From contig MKTT01000104.1 of assembly GCA_001898385.1 (NCBI GenBank), positions 1 to 64,000 of the forward strand: DNA of 64,000 bases, read 5' to 3'. The position numbers and the translations under genes were made by a program. Every line of letters begins with the position of its first letter. Positions within the stretch are counted from its first letter, which is position 1. Shown in pieces: positions 17,875 through 25,824 of this stretch. The notes below the pieces were generated by a model. That model worked only from the letters and a program-made list of their open reading frames with translations, was not told the origin of the DNA and made no database searches. This DNA comes from Planctomycetales bacterium 71-10. GTDB lineage: Bacteria; Planctomycetota; Planctomycetia; Isosphaerales; Isosphaeraceae.

Positions 17875-18828
17875 TCAGGCCGAGGCGGCGGCTTTGGGGG
17901 GCTCGACGGCGAGCGGGGCCGCCGGGGCGCGGCCGCCGGGGCGCTCGCGCAGCAGGCCGAGGGCCTGGTGGATCGGGTCGGGGGGGTCGTTGGTCGCCCG
18001 GCAGGGGTCGTGCGACTCCAGCTCGAACAGCTCGACGCCGACGAAGCGCTCGTCGGTGCGGTGGGCGCGGCCGGCGAGGCTGTGGCCCTCGGCCCATTCG
18101 CGGGTGAGGGCGGCGTAGGCCCGCCCCAGGTGGGAGCAGTACTGGGTGTAGTCGGTCAGGAGGATCTGCGAGGCGTGGCAGTGGATGGCCCACTCCTTGG
18201 TGCGCTCGGCCTCGCCGTCGTAGGAGAAGTAGGCGTTGGGGCGGGGGAGGGGGCCCCAGGGGGTCCAGCCGGTCATGACCAGGGTGTCGTGCAGGCCGGC
18301 GCCGAGCAGGCCGACGGCGGCCAGGGCGCGGGTGACGCGGTGGGCGGCGTGGGCGTCGTTGGCCGGCGGGACGATGATCGCGCCGGGGCGGCGCTTGGCG
18401 AACCAGTCGACGACCTTGGCGACGTCCTCGTCGGTCGGGTGGTAGCCGGGCTGGCGGTAGCCCTCCAGGTTCCAGCAGACGGCCTCGGCGCCCAGGACGT
18501 TGCATTCGAGGCGGAACTCGGCCTCGCGCATCGTGATCTTCTTCTGGTCGTTGAGCCAGGGGGCGGCGACGTTGCGCTCGCCGGCGAAGACCAGGACCTC
18601 GATCACCGGCAGGCCGCGGCGCACGGCGTACTCGTGCATGAGGCAGGCGGCGGTGATGGCCCCGTCGTCGGCGTGCGGGCAGAGCATCACGAGGGGGCGG
18701 TTCGGGCCCAGGGCGTTGCGCAGGGGCTCGCGGACGTCGACCAGGTGCCCGTGCGCCTCCGACCCGCTGGCGGCCCGGAGCAGGCCGTCGAATTCCGATC
18801 GCCGCGTCGACGGGGATGAGTCGTTCAT
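17875..18828 (-). CDS. PIG-L family deacetylase paired with nagB
   Basis: A 317-residue cytosolic PIG-L family protein without a signal peptide. The metal-site motif reads CPHADDGAI rather than the common HPDDE, so the His and the Asp pair remain while the following Glu is replaced by Gly. A second histidine motif follows at NDAHAAHRVTRAL. Its place 35 nt upstream of nagB suggests it deacetylates an N-acetylglucosamine derivative that NagB then uses; in some Bacteroidetes related domains are fused into one chain. Function is inferred from family and context. The altered motif could mean a different substrate or metal geometry. Confidence 0.85.
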   Translation of the reverse strand: MNDSSPSTRRSEFDGLLRAASGSEAHGHLVDVREPLRNALGPNRPLVMLCPHADDGAITAACLMHEYAVRRGLPVIEVLVFAGERNVAAPWLNDQKKITMREAEFRLECNVLGAEAVCWNLEGYRQPGYHPTDEDVAKVVDWFAKRRPGAIIVPPANDAHAAHRVTRALAAVGLLGAGLHDTLVMTGWTPWGPLPRPNAYFSYDGEAERTKEWAIHCHASQILLTDYTQYCSHLGRAYAALTREWAEGHSLAGRAHRTDERFVGVELFELESHDPCRATNDPPDPIHQALGLLRERPGGRAPAAPLAVEPPKAAASA

Positions 18829-19044
18829 GGATGCGTCTTGTGGGGAGTTGGGAGGATACGGGAGACTTCGGCGACCGGGTCCCGGGCGATGCGCGACAAG
18901 GGGGCCGGGCTCGGGACGAGGGCCGTGAGCGGGGCGCGCGGGAGGGGGCGGATCCGGGCCGGGGTCGCGGGCCGGCGGGCCTCATGCCATCCATTGTGCA
19001 GTCCGCCCCCGGGGTCGTCAACCGGCCCCGGGGGGGACGGGGCG

Positions 19045-19581
19045 TCAGATGGAATGCTCTTCGAAGAGCCGGGAGCGGAAGCGCGACCATTCGGTGACGT
19101 CGCCGGAGGGGGCGTGGGGATGCTTCCGGATGTACTCGGCGAACAGCCGGTCGATCAGGTCGAAGCGCTCGGAGACGGCCCGGAGGACGGCGACGGCCAG
19201 GGCCTCGGCGGCGCGGGGGTGGTCGCGGCGGAGGGTCTGGTAGGCCGGGTGGTGCAGGGTGAGCAGGCGGACGTCGGACGTCGCCCGGACGGTCGCCGGG
19301 GGCGGGTCGGGGCGGAAGAACGAGGTCGTGCCGAAGACGGCCGGGGCCGAGAGGGTGGTGATGAGGTCGGTGCGGCCGTCCTCGCCCCGGCGGAGGATCT
19401 CGGCGGTCCCCTCGATCAGGAACGCGAGGTGGTCGTTGGGCTGGCCCTGGGCCAGCAGCGTCGCCCCCTTCGCGGCCCGCTCCTCGGCCAGGGCGCGGAG
19501 GAGTTCCTGCTTGGTCTCGCGGTCCGTCGATTCCAGCCAGGGGGCGGCCATGAACCGTTCTGCGGCGTCGGCGTTGATCAT
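19045..19581 (-). CDS. Stand-alone cyclic-nucleotide-binding (CRP-like) domain protein
   Basis: The 178-residue protein consists of one cNMP-binding beta-roll (about residues 10-125), with the usual phases LAQGQPNDHLAFLIEGTAEI and TLSAPAVFGTTSFF. The canonical RAA motif of the phosphate cassette is not clearly seen; the equivalent position reads PPPATVRA. After the roll comes a helix (about 125-150) and a short C-terminal tail, with no helix-turn-helix, so it should not bind DNA like CRP. It could be a sensor or regulatory subunit. Start ATG 19581 has GAGGA 8 nt upstream. It is separated from the deacetylase-nagB pair by 216 nt. Confidence 0.85.
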   Translation of the reverse strand: MINADAAERFMAAPWLESTDRETKQELLRALAEERAAKGATLLAQGQPNDHLAFLIEGTAEILRRGEDGRTDLITTLSAPAVFGTTSFFRPDPPPATVRATSDVRLLTLHHPAYQTLRRDHPRAAEALAVAVLRAVSERFDLIDRLFAEYIRKHPHAPSGDVTEWSRFRSRLFEEHSI

Positions 19582-19900
19582 CGTCCATCCTCGGGGATGA
19601 CTGCGCCCCGGGGACTCCGCTCTGGGGATGCCTCGCGCCCGGGGCCGTCCAGAGTATCGCGGCGGCGGCCGATCTTCAAATCCGCTCCGCGCGCCGGGCG
19701 GCGGGCGACCTTGCGGGTCGGGGGGACTTTTCCCGGCGACGGGGTCGCGCCCTCGGGGGGTGCCCCCGCGGGCCGGAATGGCCCGAGGCGGCCCCGGCGG
19801 AATGCCGATCCAACACGACGGATGAGTTCGGCAAGGGTCCGGCAGGGAAGCCGTGGGCCGCGGTCGCGGGATCGCGCCGCTCCGGGCGGGAGGAGACGCC
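19582..19900. other. Divergent intergenic region, nothing assigned
   Basis: A 319-nt gap between a leftward and a rightward gene that must contain at least one promoter. No convincing -35/-10 pair, palindrome or RNA was identified by eye. GGGAGGAG at 19888-19895 is the ribosome site of the following lipoprotein. Confidence 0.5.
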
Positions 19901-21562
19901 ATGAGGTCGTCGCGCGTGTCGGTCTGGGCGGTGGGCTTGCTGCTGGGCGTCTCCGGCTGCGCCGGGGTCCGGCAGGGGGGCCCGGTCTCGGCCCCGGACG
20001 GGATGGCCGCCGTCGGGCCCGCGCCGACGGGCGTCCGCGGCTGGTGGTCGCGGCGGTTCGGCGGGGGGGACGGGTCGGCGGTCCAGTCGGACCTGGGCTC
20101 CATCCCCCCGGCGCGGGCCTTCCCGGCGTCGGGCGGCGGGTGGGGGAGCGTCTACCAGTTCTCCAGGCCCCCGTGGGTGACGCGCCAGCCGCAGCGCGCC
20201 CCGATCTTCAGCCTCAACGGTTCGGGCGTCCCGGCCCAGCCGAAGATGACCCCGGCCGAGATCAACGAGGCCATCGCCCGGATGACCGGGGGGCGTCGCG
20301 ACGACGACCAGGTCCTGCCGGTCCGCAACGTCGACGAGACGCGGCTCGCGTCGGCCGAGGACGACGGCGAAGGCCCCGCGACCCTGTCCCGCCCGGTCCG
20401 CCTCCCCGACGCCCTCGCCGACGCGCCCTTCGCCGACGAGACGATCGCCGACGAGCCCAGGCCGACGATCCCGCCCGGCGGCGCGACGCTCCTGGGCGTC
20501 CGCGACGCCGAGGAGCCCGCCGCGGCCGCGCGGGACGAGGCTCGCGACCGCCTGGCCATGGCGAGCCCCGCACGCGAGACGGCCTCGCACGAGGCCCAGG
20601 ACGGCAGCCTCGTCCGGTCCTCCCAGGTCCCGCCGCCGCCGCCGATCCGCCCCGAGCCCGGCGTCGCGCCGCCCGAGGCCGATCCGGTCCCCCCGCCCCC
20701 GCTCGACACGCCCAGGCCCGAAGAAGCCCCCAGGCCCGTCGAGGCCCCGACCCTGGAGGAGCCGGTCGAGGCCCCCAAGCCGGCCGAGGCCCCCAAGCCG
20801 GCCGAGGCCCCCAAGCCGGTGGAGGAGCCCAAACCGGCCGAGCCGACTCCGCCGCCCGCCCCGGCCCCCGAACCGCCCGCCCCGGCCCCGAAGCCGGCGG
20901 AGGCGATCGCCCCCGAGGCCGCGAAGCCGGCCCCGGCCGCGGTCGAGGCGCCGAAGCCGGAGCCGGGGGATCTGGACGTCGCCCCGCCGCCGCCGACGTC
21001 GGCCCCACAGCCTCAGGTGCAGGCCCAGTCGCAGCCGCCGGCGCCGACGACCCAGACGCCGACTTACTCGGCCCCGGTCGCGACGGCGTTCCCGGAGCCG
21101 GCCCCCAGGGCGCATCGCTGGTCGTTCTGGAACTGGAAGTCGGGCGGGCACGGCCACGGCCACGCCGAGGCTTCGCCGCAGTCGCCCGCCGCCCTGCCGC
21201 CGGTGATGTTCCCGACCTCGTACGAGTCGGTCTGGGCCAAGCCCCTCGTCCCCTCGCCGCAGGCGACGCCCCAGGTCGCGCCTTCGCCGCAGGCCGAGAC
21301 GGCCGCCGAGAAGCCGTGCTGGCTGGTCGACCGCCTCAAGACTCGCGCCCACCAGTTCAAGGCCTGGAAGCACGAGCACATCTGCAAGCACATCCAGAAC
21401 TTCAAGGCCGCGCTCAAGGGCGAGGGCTGCCGCGCCTGCAAGGAGGCCGTGACCGCCAGCCCCCAGGCCGTCCCCTCGCCCCAGGCCGCGCCGACGCCGC
21501 AGGCGAAGCCCAGCCCCCAGGAACTCCCCGTGATCGGGGGCTCGCGGTTCGGGCTGTATTGA
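19901..21562 (+). CDS. Proline/alanine-rich lipoprotein with low-complexity spacer
   Basis: A 553-residue predicted lipoprotein. Residues 1-20 end in a lipobox (LLLGVSGC, modified Cys at residue 20). The middle (about 255-385) is a Pro/Ala/Glu/Lys spacer with repeats of APKPAE, encoded partly by a perfect 18-bp tandem repeat. The C-terminal part has many SPQA units around a more ordered patch with CWLVDRL, HEHICKH and GCRACK (four cysteines, one CxxC). It probably spans the wall or tethers something to the membrane; the Cys patch could be structural. The ATG at 19901 is preceded by GGAGGAG. The next gene starts 9 nt after the stop, so the two may be cotranscribed. Confidence 0.8.
   Translation: MRSSRVSVWAVGLLLGVSGCAGVRQGGPVSAPDGMAAVGPAPTGVRGWWSRRFGGGDGSAVQSDLGSIPPARAFPASGGGWGSVYQFSRPPWVTRQPQRAPIFSLNGSGVPAQPKMTPAEINEAIARMTGGRRDDDQVLPVRNVDETRLASAEDDGEGPATLSRPVRLPDALADAPFADETIADEPRPTIPPGGATLLGVRDAEEPAAAARDEARDRLAMASPARETASHEAQDGSLVRSSQVPPPPPIRPEPGVAPPEADPVPPPPLDTPRPEEAPRPVEAPTLEEPVEAPKPAEAPKPAEAPKPVEEPKPAEPTPPPAPAPEPPAPAPKPAEAIAPEAAKPAPAAVEAPKPEPGDLDVAPPPPTSAPQPQVQAQSQPPAPTTQTPTYSAPVATAFPEPAPRAHRWSFWNWKSGGHGHGHAEASPQSPAALPPVMFPTSYESVWAKPLVPSPQATPQVAPSPQAETAAEKPCWLVDRLKTRAHQFKAWKHEHICKHIQNFKAALKGEGCRACKEAVTASPQAVPSPQAAPTPQAKPSPQELPVIGGSRFGLY
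20771..20824 (+). repeat. Three 18-bp in-frame tandem repeats
   Basis: GCCCCCAAGCCGGCCGAG occurs twice exactly (20771-20788, 20789-20806) and a third time with the last six bases changed to GTGGAG. It encodes the APKPAE units of the lipoprotein spacer, and copy number is likely to vary between strains. Confidence 0.85.
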
Positions 21563-21571
21563 GGGCGCGTC

Positions 21572-22381
21572 ATGAGCGTCGGCGGCCTCCCTTTCTGGCA
21601 ATGCAGCCTGATCCTGTTCCTGGCCACCCCCGCCGAGGAGGCGGGGGTGCTGGGGGCCGCTCGGGCCCGCGGCATCGATCCGCGAAAGCTCAGGCATCCG
21701 ATCCTCGGCGAATATCATTGGCTGGGACAGGTCGGGGATGAGGTCGTGATCGCCCCTCGGCCGGCACGCCAGGGCGGTCGGGTTGTGATGGGCTCCCAAG
21801 GGAGGCTTGGGACGGCGGCCCGAGGGCTCCGGTTCCGCGAGGCCACGGGGGCCTTCGGGATCGTCCAGATCGGGATGGCCTTCGGCGTCCAACCGGAGGC
21901 GCAGGGGTTGGGAGACGTGCTTGTCTCCACCTCCTTGATCCCCTACGATAATCGCGTGGTGCGCGACCACGCGGACGGAGGGGGACGATACCTGGTCGAC
22001 CACCGGGAGGCGGGCCGCGAGGCCGCCAGGGCGTCGCTGGTCGAACTGTTCCTCCGGGAGCGTCATCGCGATGTCGACCGGGATTATCGCGTCCACTTCG
22101 GGGCCCTGCTGTCCGGGGCGGCCCGCATCCACTCGGCTTCTTACCGGGACGAATTGATTCGGGGAGCGGCGGCCGGCGTCGACCCGATCGTCGGCGGGGA
22201 GATGGAAGGCGTGGGATTGCTCGCCGCTTCCGCGGGCCCCGACGACCCCAGTTGGTGCATCGTGAAGGGGATATCCGACTTCGCGGACTCCGACCGCGAC
22301 CACGTCATCGGCGAAGCTCGCGCCAAAGCCTGCCGCAACGCCGCCGACTTCGTGCTGTCCGCCCTGCAGAACGACCGATGA
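21572..22381 (+). CDS. Nucleoside phosphorylase/nucleosidase-fold protein
   Basis: A 269-residue protein of the PNP/UDP/MTAN superfamily. It shows the start LATPAEEAGVL, a GIVQIGMAF...LGDVLVSTSLIPYD segment matching the family's VGIAGG...GDVVV block, HFGALLSGAARIHS, the purine/ribose motif GGEMEG and the catalytic-acid motif KGISDFADS. This version resembles the nucleosidase domains found with bacterial NLR-like and other defence proteins more than housekeeping MTA/SAH nucleosidase. Third-position GC looks lower than in neighbours, suggesting later acquisition. It is followed 37 nt later by a gene of unknown function, probably in the same transcript. Enzyme class is likely; substrate and role are not known. 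Confidence 0.8.
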   Translation: MSVGGLPFWQCSLILFLATPAEEAGVLGAARARGIDPRKLRHPILGEYHWLGQVGDEVVIAPRPARQGGRVVMGSQGRLGTAARGLRFREATGAFGIVQIGMAFGVQPEAQGLGDVLVSTSLIPYDNRVVRDHADGGGRYLVDHREAGREAARASLVELFLRERHRDVDRDYRVHFGALLSGAARIHSASYRDELIRGAAAGVDPIVGGEMEGVGLLAASAGPDDPSWCIVKGISDFADSDRDHVIGEARAKACRNAADFVLSALQNDR

Positions 22382-22418
22382 CGAGGCGACGCGCCTCGAC
22401 GATCTTGGAGGTGCCGGC

Positions 22419-23033
22419 ATGTCCGCTATCGACGGCTTCTTTCGGCGACCCGTCGAGACCGTGCCCGATCCGCGCCTCCGCGATTGGAGCCGAAGGCTCG
22501 GCCTTCCTGGGGCGTCCGCCACGCTGACCCTCGTGGAGCCGCCGGACGTGTTCGACCCCTCCGGCCCGGAGATGATCGTCCGATTCGACGACGATTCGAC
22601 GGACGACGAGCCGTGGGACGACGACCTGAACGCCGGGCTCATTGCGCTGGGCGTGCGGGCCGTCGATCCCGAGCAGGAGGCTTCGCGGATCGCCTTGGCC
22701 TTGCGAGCGGCCTTGCGCAAGACGGAGAGGGACGTCGGCGACGGCTATTTCAACGCGGTCTTGTTGGACCTGATCCGCGAGAGCGGGCTCGACGAGGAGG
22801 GGGAGATCGCCGAGGTCCTGAAGTACGTCTACGCAGGCGATCCGTTCAAGGGGAAGAAGTACGACGCGTGTCGTGAGCGGATGGCCGAGGAGATCGCCAG
22901 ACGCGCCGACGAGCTTCGAGGCCCGCTCCGGTACGACGAGGGCGAGGCCAAGAAGATCCTCGTGGCGGCGATCGCGAAGTTCGTCGACCGGCGGTTTACG
23001 GTCAGCGTGCGCCGAAAGCTGGGGTGGCTCTGA
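22419..23033 (+). CDS. Unknown protein downstream of the nucleoside phosphorylase-like gene
   Basis: Not recognised. It is a 204-residue, mostly helical, charged protein with no signal peptide or membrane segment. An acidic patch (FDDDSTDDEPWDDDL, about residues 51-65) separates a short N-terminal part from a helical C-terminal domain ending in RRFTVSVRRKLGWL. The start is supported by GGAGG 8 nt before the ATG. The gene probably shares a transcript with the preceding phosphorylase-like gene. No catalytic motif is seen; it could be a regulator, adaptor or immunity-type partner, but that is only a suggestion from context. Confidence 0.7.
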   Translation: MSAIDGFFRRPVETVPDPRLRDWSRRLGLPGASATLTLVEPPDVFDPSGPEMIVRFDDDSTDDEPWDDDLNAGLIALGVRAVDPEQEASRIALALRAALRKTERDVGDGYFNAVLLDLIRESGLDEEGEIAEVLKYVYAGDPFKGKKYDACRERMAEEIARRADELRGPLRYDEGEAKKILVAAIAKFVDRRFTVSVRRKLGWL

Positions 23034-23057
23034 CGGCGGCTCGCGTCCGAACGGTAC

Positions 23058-23083
23058 GGCCCGCGGCGCGTGCGCCGCGGGCC
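23058..23083. terminator. Candidate bidirectional hairpin terminator
   Basis: A perfect 12-bp GC stem, GGCCCGCGGCGC paired with GCGCCGCGGGCC, with a 2-nt spacer, lies between two converging genes. Only a short TTT follows on the plus side, so it may act as a hairpin without a true U-tract. Confidence 0.5.
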
Positions 23084-23092
23084 CGTCGCGTT

Positions 23093-23662
23093 TCAGGACT
23101 TGACGCGGGCGGTGCCGTCCTCGTCGATCTCGATCTCGACGAGGTTCGAGCCGGGGGCGACGTCGACCTTCAGGTCGGAGGTCGCGGCCTGGTTCAGCTT
23201 GGTGGGGACGACGTGGCGGAAGACCTTGCCGGAGGGGTCGGTGAAGGTCCCCTCGTCCGCGGCCTGCTTGCCGGGGCGGGGCGGGGTCGCGGCCTTCGTC
23301 TTGGCGATCATGAACTCGCGGGGGGATTTCTCGGGGTCGGGCAGGGGGGGCCGGCCCGAGCCGGCGACCTCCTCCAGGCCGATGATGGCGATCCGGTGCG
23401 GGCCGACGACGGCGCCGTCGCCGGGCTCCTCGGTGGAGAGGACGAACGAGCCGTCCGCGGCGATGGAGCCGGCGGCGGGGGGGGCGTCGGGGGCGTCGGG
23501 TTCGAACTTGACGCTCCCGCCGGGGACCGGCGCCCCCTTGTAGCTGATCTTGCCCCGGACCTTGGCCAGGTGCAGGCCGTTGCCGGGGCCGCAGCCGCCG
23601 GCCGCCAGCAGCGCGGCGGCGGCCAGCAGCGCCGCGACGGTCGCGATGTTCCAGTTGCGCAT
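23093..23662 (-). CDS. Small lipoprotein with carboxypeptidase-regulatory-like fold
   Basis: A 189-residue predicted lipoprotein with lipobox LLAAGGC (Cys24). The mature part starts with VRGKISYKGAPVPGGSVKFEP, the typical first strands of the Ig-like regulatory domains common in planctomycete lipoproteins, and later has GPHRIAIIG. Such genes very often follow DUF1559 genes; here it lies 94 nt downstream of one on the same strand and is probably in the same unit. The binding partner is unknown. Confidence 0.85.
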   Translation of the reverse strand: MRNWNIATVAALLAAAALLAAGGCGPGNGLHLAKVRGKISYKGAPVPGGSVKFEPDAPDAPPAAGSIAADGSFVLSTEEPGDGAVVGPHRIAIIGLEEVAGSGRPPLPDPEKSPREFMIAKTKAATPPRPGKQAADEGTFTDPSGKVFRHVVPTKLNQAATSDLKVDVAPGSNLVEIEIDEDGTARVKS

Positions 23663-23756
23663 GATGTCGAGGCCCTCGGTTCAGTGTCGTGGGTCGGTCG
23701 GTTCGGTCCCCCGGCCGGGCGTCCCGGCGCGGCGCGGGGGCGTGGAGGGCGACGGC

Positions 23757-24785
23757 TCAGAAGGCGTCGGCGGAGATGATCTCGCCGCGGTTGCGGGTGC
23801 TGGCGGCGGCGTAGGTCCGGGGGTTGATCGACTGCTTGATGAACCGGACCGAGCCGTCCGAGAAGGTGAAGTTGGCGCCCCCGGCGTGCTTGCTCTTGAA
23901 GGCGAAGTTGTAGACCTGGTTGCGGAAGCAGTGGGTGGCGTTGATGGCGGTGATGTAGGCCGTGGAGCAGACGGTGCCGTCGGTGGGGTCGGTCTGGCCG
24001 TCCTTGAGGTTGGTCTTCCAGTTCAGCGGGATGATGGTGCCGCCGTAGGCGCCGTGGCCGTTGACCCAGAGGAGCTGGCCGTTGTAATGGGGCGAGTTCT
24101 CGCCCAGGAGCATGGTGTTGCTGGTGCCGTCGGTGCAGCCGGCGAGGGTGGTCGTGGCGCCGGAGCTGCAATCGCCGAACATGCCGCTGAACTTGTTCCC
24201 GCAGCCCCAACTGCGGCCCTGCTCGACGGGCTCGCTGGAGTAGACGTCGAACAGGGGGTTGCCCGTCCGCTGGTCGCCCCAGCTGGCGATGTAGTTGAGC
24301 GGGGCGGCCAGGTACGACGTCCCCAGGTCGTTGATGGTCGTCCACTTGCGGTCGTCGAACAGGCGGTTCGAATCGTCCGAAGGGCAGAGGTAGCCGGCGA
24401 TCAGCGTGCGGTAGATGGTGGAGTTGGCGGGGTGCATGTCGCCGCCGTTGCCGCTGTTGGTGTTGCCGATCGAGAAGTTGATGGAGTTGCTCAGGTTGGC
24501 CTGCTCCAGCTGGGGCAGGATCATGGCCGACCAGGCCCACCACGAGCCGCCCCAGCCGCTGTCCACCAGCGACCCGGGCGGGAAGCTGCCGACGACGTCG
24601 TGGTAGTTGTGCATGGCGATGCCCAGCTGCTTCATGTTGTTGACGCACTGGGCGCGTCGGGCGGCCTCGCGGGCCGCCTGGACGGCGGGGAGCAGCAGCG
24701 CGATGAGGACGGCGATGATCGCGATCACCACGAGCAGCTCGATCAGCGTGAAACCGCGGCGGGCTCCGGGCGCTTGCACGGTCAT
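23757..24785 (-). CDS. DUF1559 prepilin-like protein
   Basis: A 342-residue protein with a type IV prepilin cleavage and membrane segment at the N-terminus (GFTLIELLVVIAII, residues 11-24) and the DUF1559 domain, including AVQAAREAARRAQCVNNMKQ and the C-terminal FSDGSVRFIKQSI that corresponds to the family's DG-type end motif. These pseudopilin-like proteins are massively expanded in Planctomycetes. The start at 24785 is chosen over an ATG 42 nt upstream because AAGGAG sits 7 nt before it and the charged leader is the right length. Precise role is not known. Confidence 0.93.
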   Translation of the reverse strand: MTVQAPGARRGFTLIELLVVIAIIAVLIALLLPAVQAAREAARRAQCVNNMKQLGIAMHNYHDVVGSFPPGSLVDSGWGGSWWAWSAMILPQLEQANLSNSINFSIGNTNSGNGGDMHPANSTIYRTLIAGYLCPSDDSNRLFDDRKWTTINDLGTSYLAAPLNYIASWGDQRTGNPLFDVYSSEPVEQGRSWGCGNKFSGMFGDCSSGATTTLAGCTDGTSNTMLLGENSPHYNGQLLWVNGHGAYGGTIIPLNWKTNLKDGQTDPTDGTVCSTAYITAINATHCFRNQVYNFAFKSKHAGGANFTFSDGSVRFIKQSINPRTYAAASTRNRGEIISADAF

Positions 24786-24968
24786 GACGAGGCTCCTTGG
24801 ACAAGGGTGACGGGGGGGCGGGCGCACCGCGGCCGTCCCCGCGAGGCGAAGCCTGCGGGCCGGGCGCGGACGACGATCGGGGACGCCCGACGACGAGCAA
24901 GGGTCGGGCGGCCTCGGGACGGACGGATGAAGGTGATGAGGCCGGGGCGACGGGGCGTGGGCCCCGCG

Positions 24969-25586
24969 TCAGTCGATCTTCTCCTTGAGCAGGCGGACGG
25001 CCGCGGCGAGGTCGCGGCCGCGGAACGACTCGACGATGGCGCGGTGCTCCTCGTAGATCTCCATGGCGTCGGCGCTGAGCTTCTGGGTGCGCCGGAAGTG
25101 CGAGCGGATCCGGCCGACGAGGGTCTCCCAGATGACGATCAGGTCGGGCTGGCCGGCGCGCTCCAGGAGGCGGCGGTGGAACGCGAGGTCGGCCTCGGCG
25201 ATGGCGTGGTAGTCGGCCCGGGCGCAGGCGTCGCGCATCCGGCCCAGGATCTCGTCCCAGGCGGCGAAGTCGGCCGCGTCCAGGTCGTCGAAGACCAGGC
25301 GCAGGGCGTAGACCTCGACCGTGCGGCGGATCGGGATGATGAGGTTGCGGATCTCGCGCGGGGCCTCCGGCGCGACGACGGCGCCGCGGTTGGGCCGGCT
25401 GATGAGCAGGCCCTGCGTGGAGAGCTTCTGGACGGCCTCGCGCACCAGGCCGCGGCCGACGCCGAAGCGGCTGGACAGCTCGGCCTCGGTGAGCCTGGAG
25501 CCGGCCTGGAGCCGGCCGGTCAGGATCTCCTCGCGCAGCACGCGGCTGACGGGGGACTCGGGGTTGTCTTCGCCTTCGGCCACCAT
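24969..25586 (-). CDS. GntR-family transcriptional regulator, FCD (FadR-type)
   Basis: A 205-residue regulator with an N-terminal winged helix (residues 10-75, including LTEAELSSRFGVGRGLVREA) and a C-terminal FCD ligand-binding domain. The FCD metal-site residues are visible in DLAFHRRLLERAG, SHFRR and EEHRAIVESF. FadR-type FCD regulators usually respond to organic or sugar acids. It is divergent from the 25825 gene, and the region between holds three palindromic TTGT-NN-ACAA sites, so it most likely represses that cluster and perhaps itself. The downstream enolase-superfamily enzyme and MFS transporter fit a sugar-acid regulon. No strong ribosome site precedes the start. Confidence 0.9.
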   Translation of the reverse strand: MVAEGEDNPESPVSRVLREEILTGRLQAGSRLTEAELSSRFGVGRGLVREAVQKLSTQGLLISRPNRGAVVAPEAPREIRNLIIPIRRTVEVYALRLVFDDLDAADFAAWDEILGRMRDACARADYHAIAEADLAFHRRLLERAGQPDLIVIWETLVGRIRSHFRRTQKLSADAMEIYEEHRAIVESFRGRDLAAAVRLLKEKID

Positions 25587-25695
25587 GCTCGGGGCTCGCT
25601 ACGGTGTGGGGGCCGGCGTCGGAGGGAGGCCGGCCGATGGGGGCCGCGGGCCGCCGCCGGCCTCGCGATGCTGGAATGTAGGCGATCGGAGGCCG

Positions 25696-25763
25696 ATTGT
25701 CTACAATATTATTCGCCTCGCGGGGCCGATTTTGTAGACAAGGCCGGAAATATTGTCTACAAT
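25696..25763. promoter_or_regulatory. Three GntR-type operator palindromes
   Basis: ATTGTCTACAAT at 25696-25707 and again at 25752-25763, and TTGTAGACAA at 25732-25741, are the same TTGT-NN-ACAA palindrome. Sites 2 and 3 are centred 21 bp apart, two helical turns; sites 1 and 2 are 35 bp apart. They lie between the FCD regulator and the cluster it probably controls and stand out as AT-rich. Confidence 0.85.
25735..25763 (+). promoter_or_regulatory. Candidate promoter overlapped by operators 2 and 3
   Basis: TAGACA (25735-25740) and TACAAT (25758-25763) are 17 nt apart, a near-consensus sigma-70 promoter. The -35 lies in operator 2 and the -10 in operator 3, so regulator binding would block RNA polymerase. 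The predicted transcript starts near 25770, about 55 nt before the ATG at 25825. Confidence 0.6.
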
Positions 25764-25824
25764 CGGGCGGAGGCGTCGGGTCGGAGCCCGGCGGTGCGGG
25801 CCCCCGATCGACGGGAGGAAGCTC

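Noticed and set aside
25753..25824. Upstream start for the cytochrome c/DUF1549 protein
   Set aside because: That start lies inside an operator and ahead of the predicted transcript start, and would bury the signal peptide.
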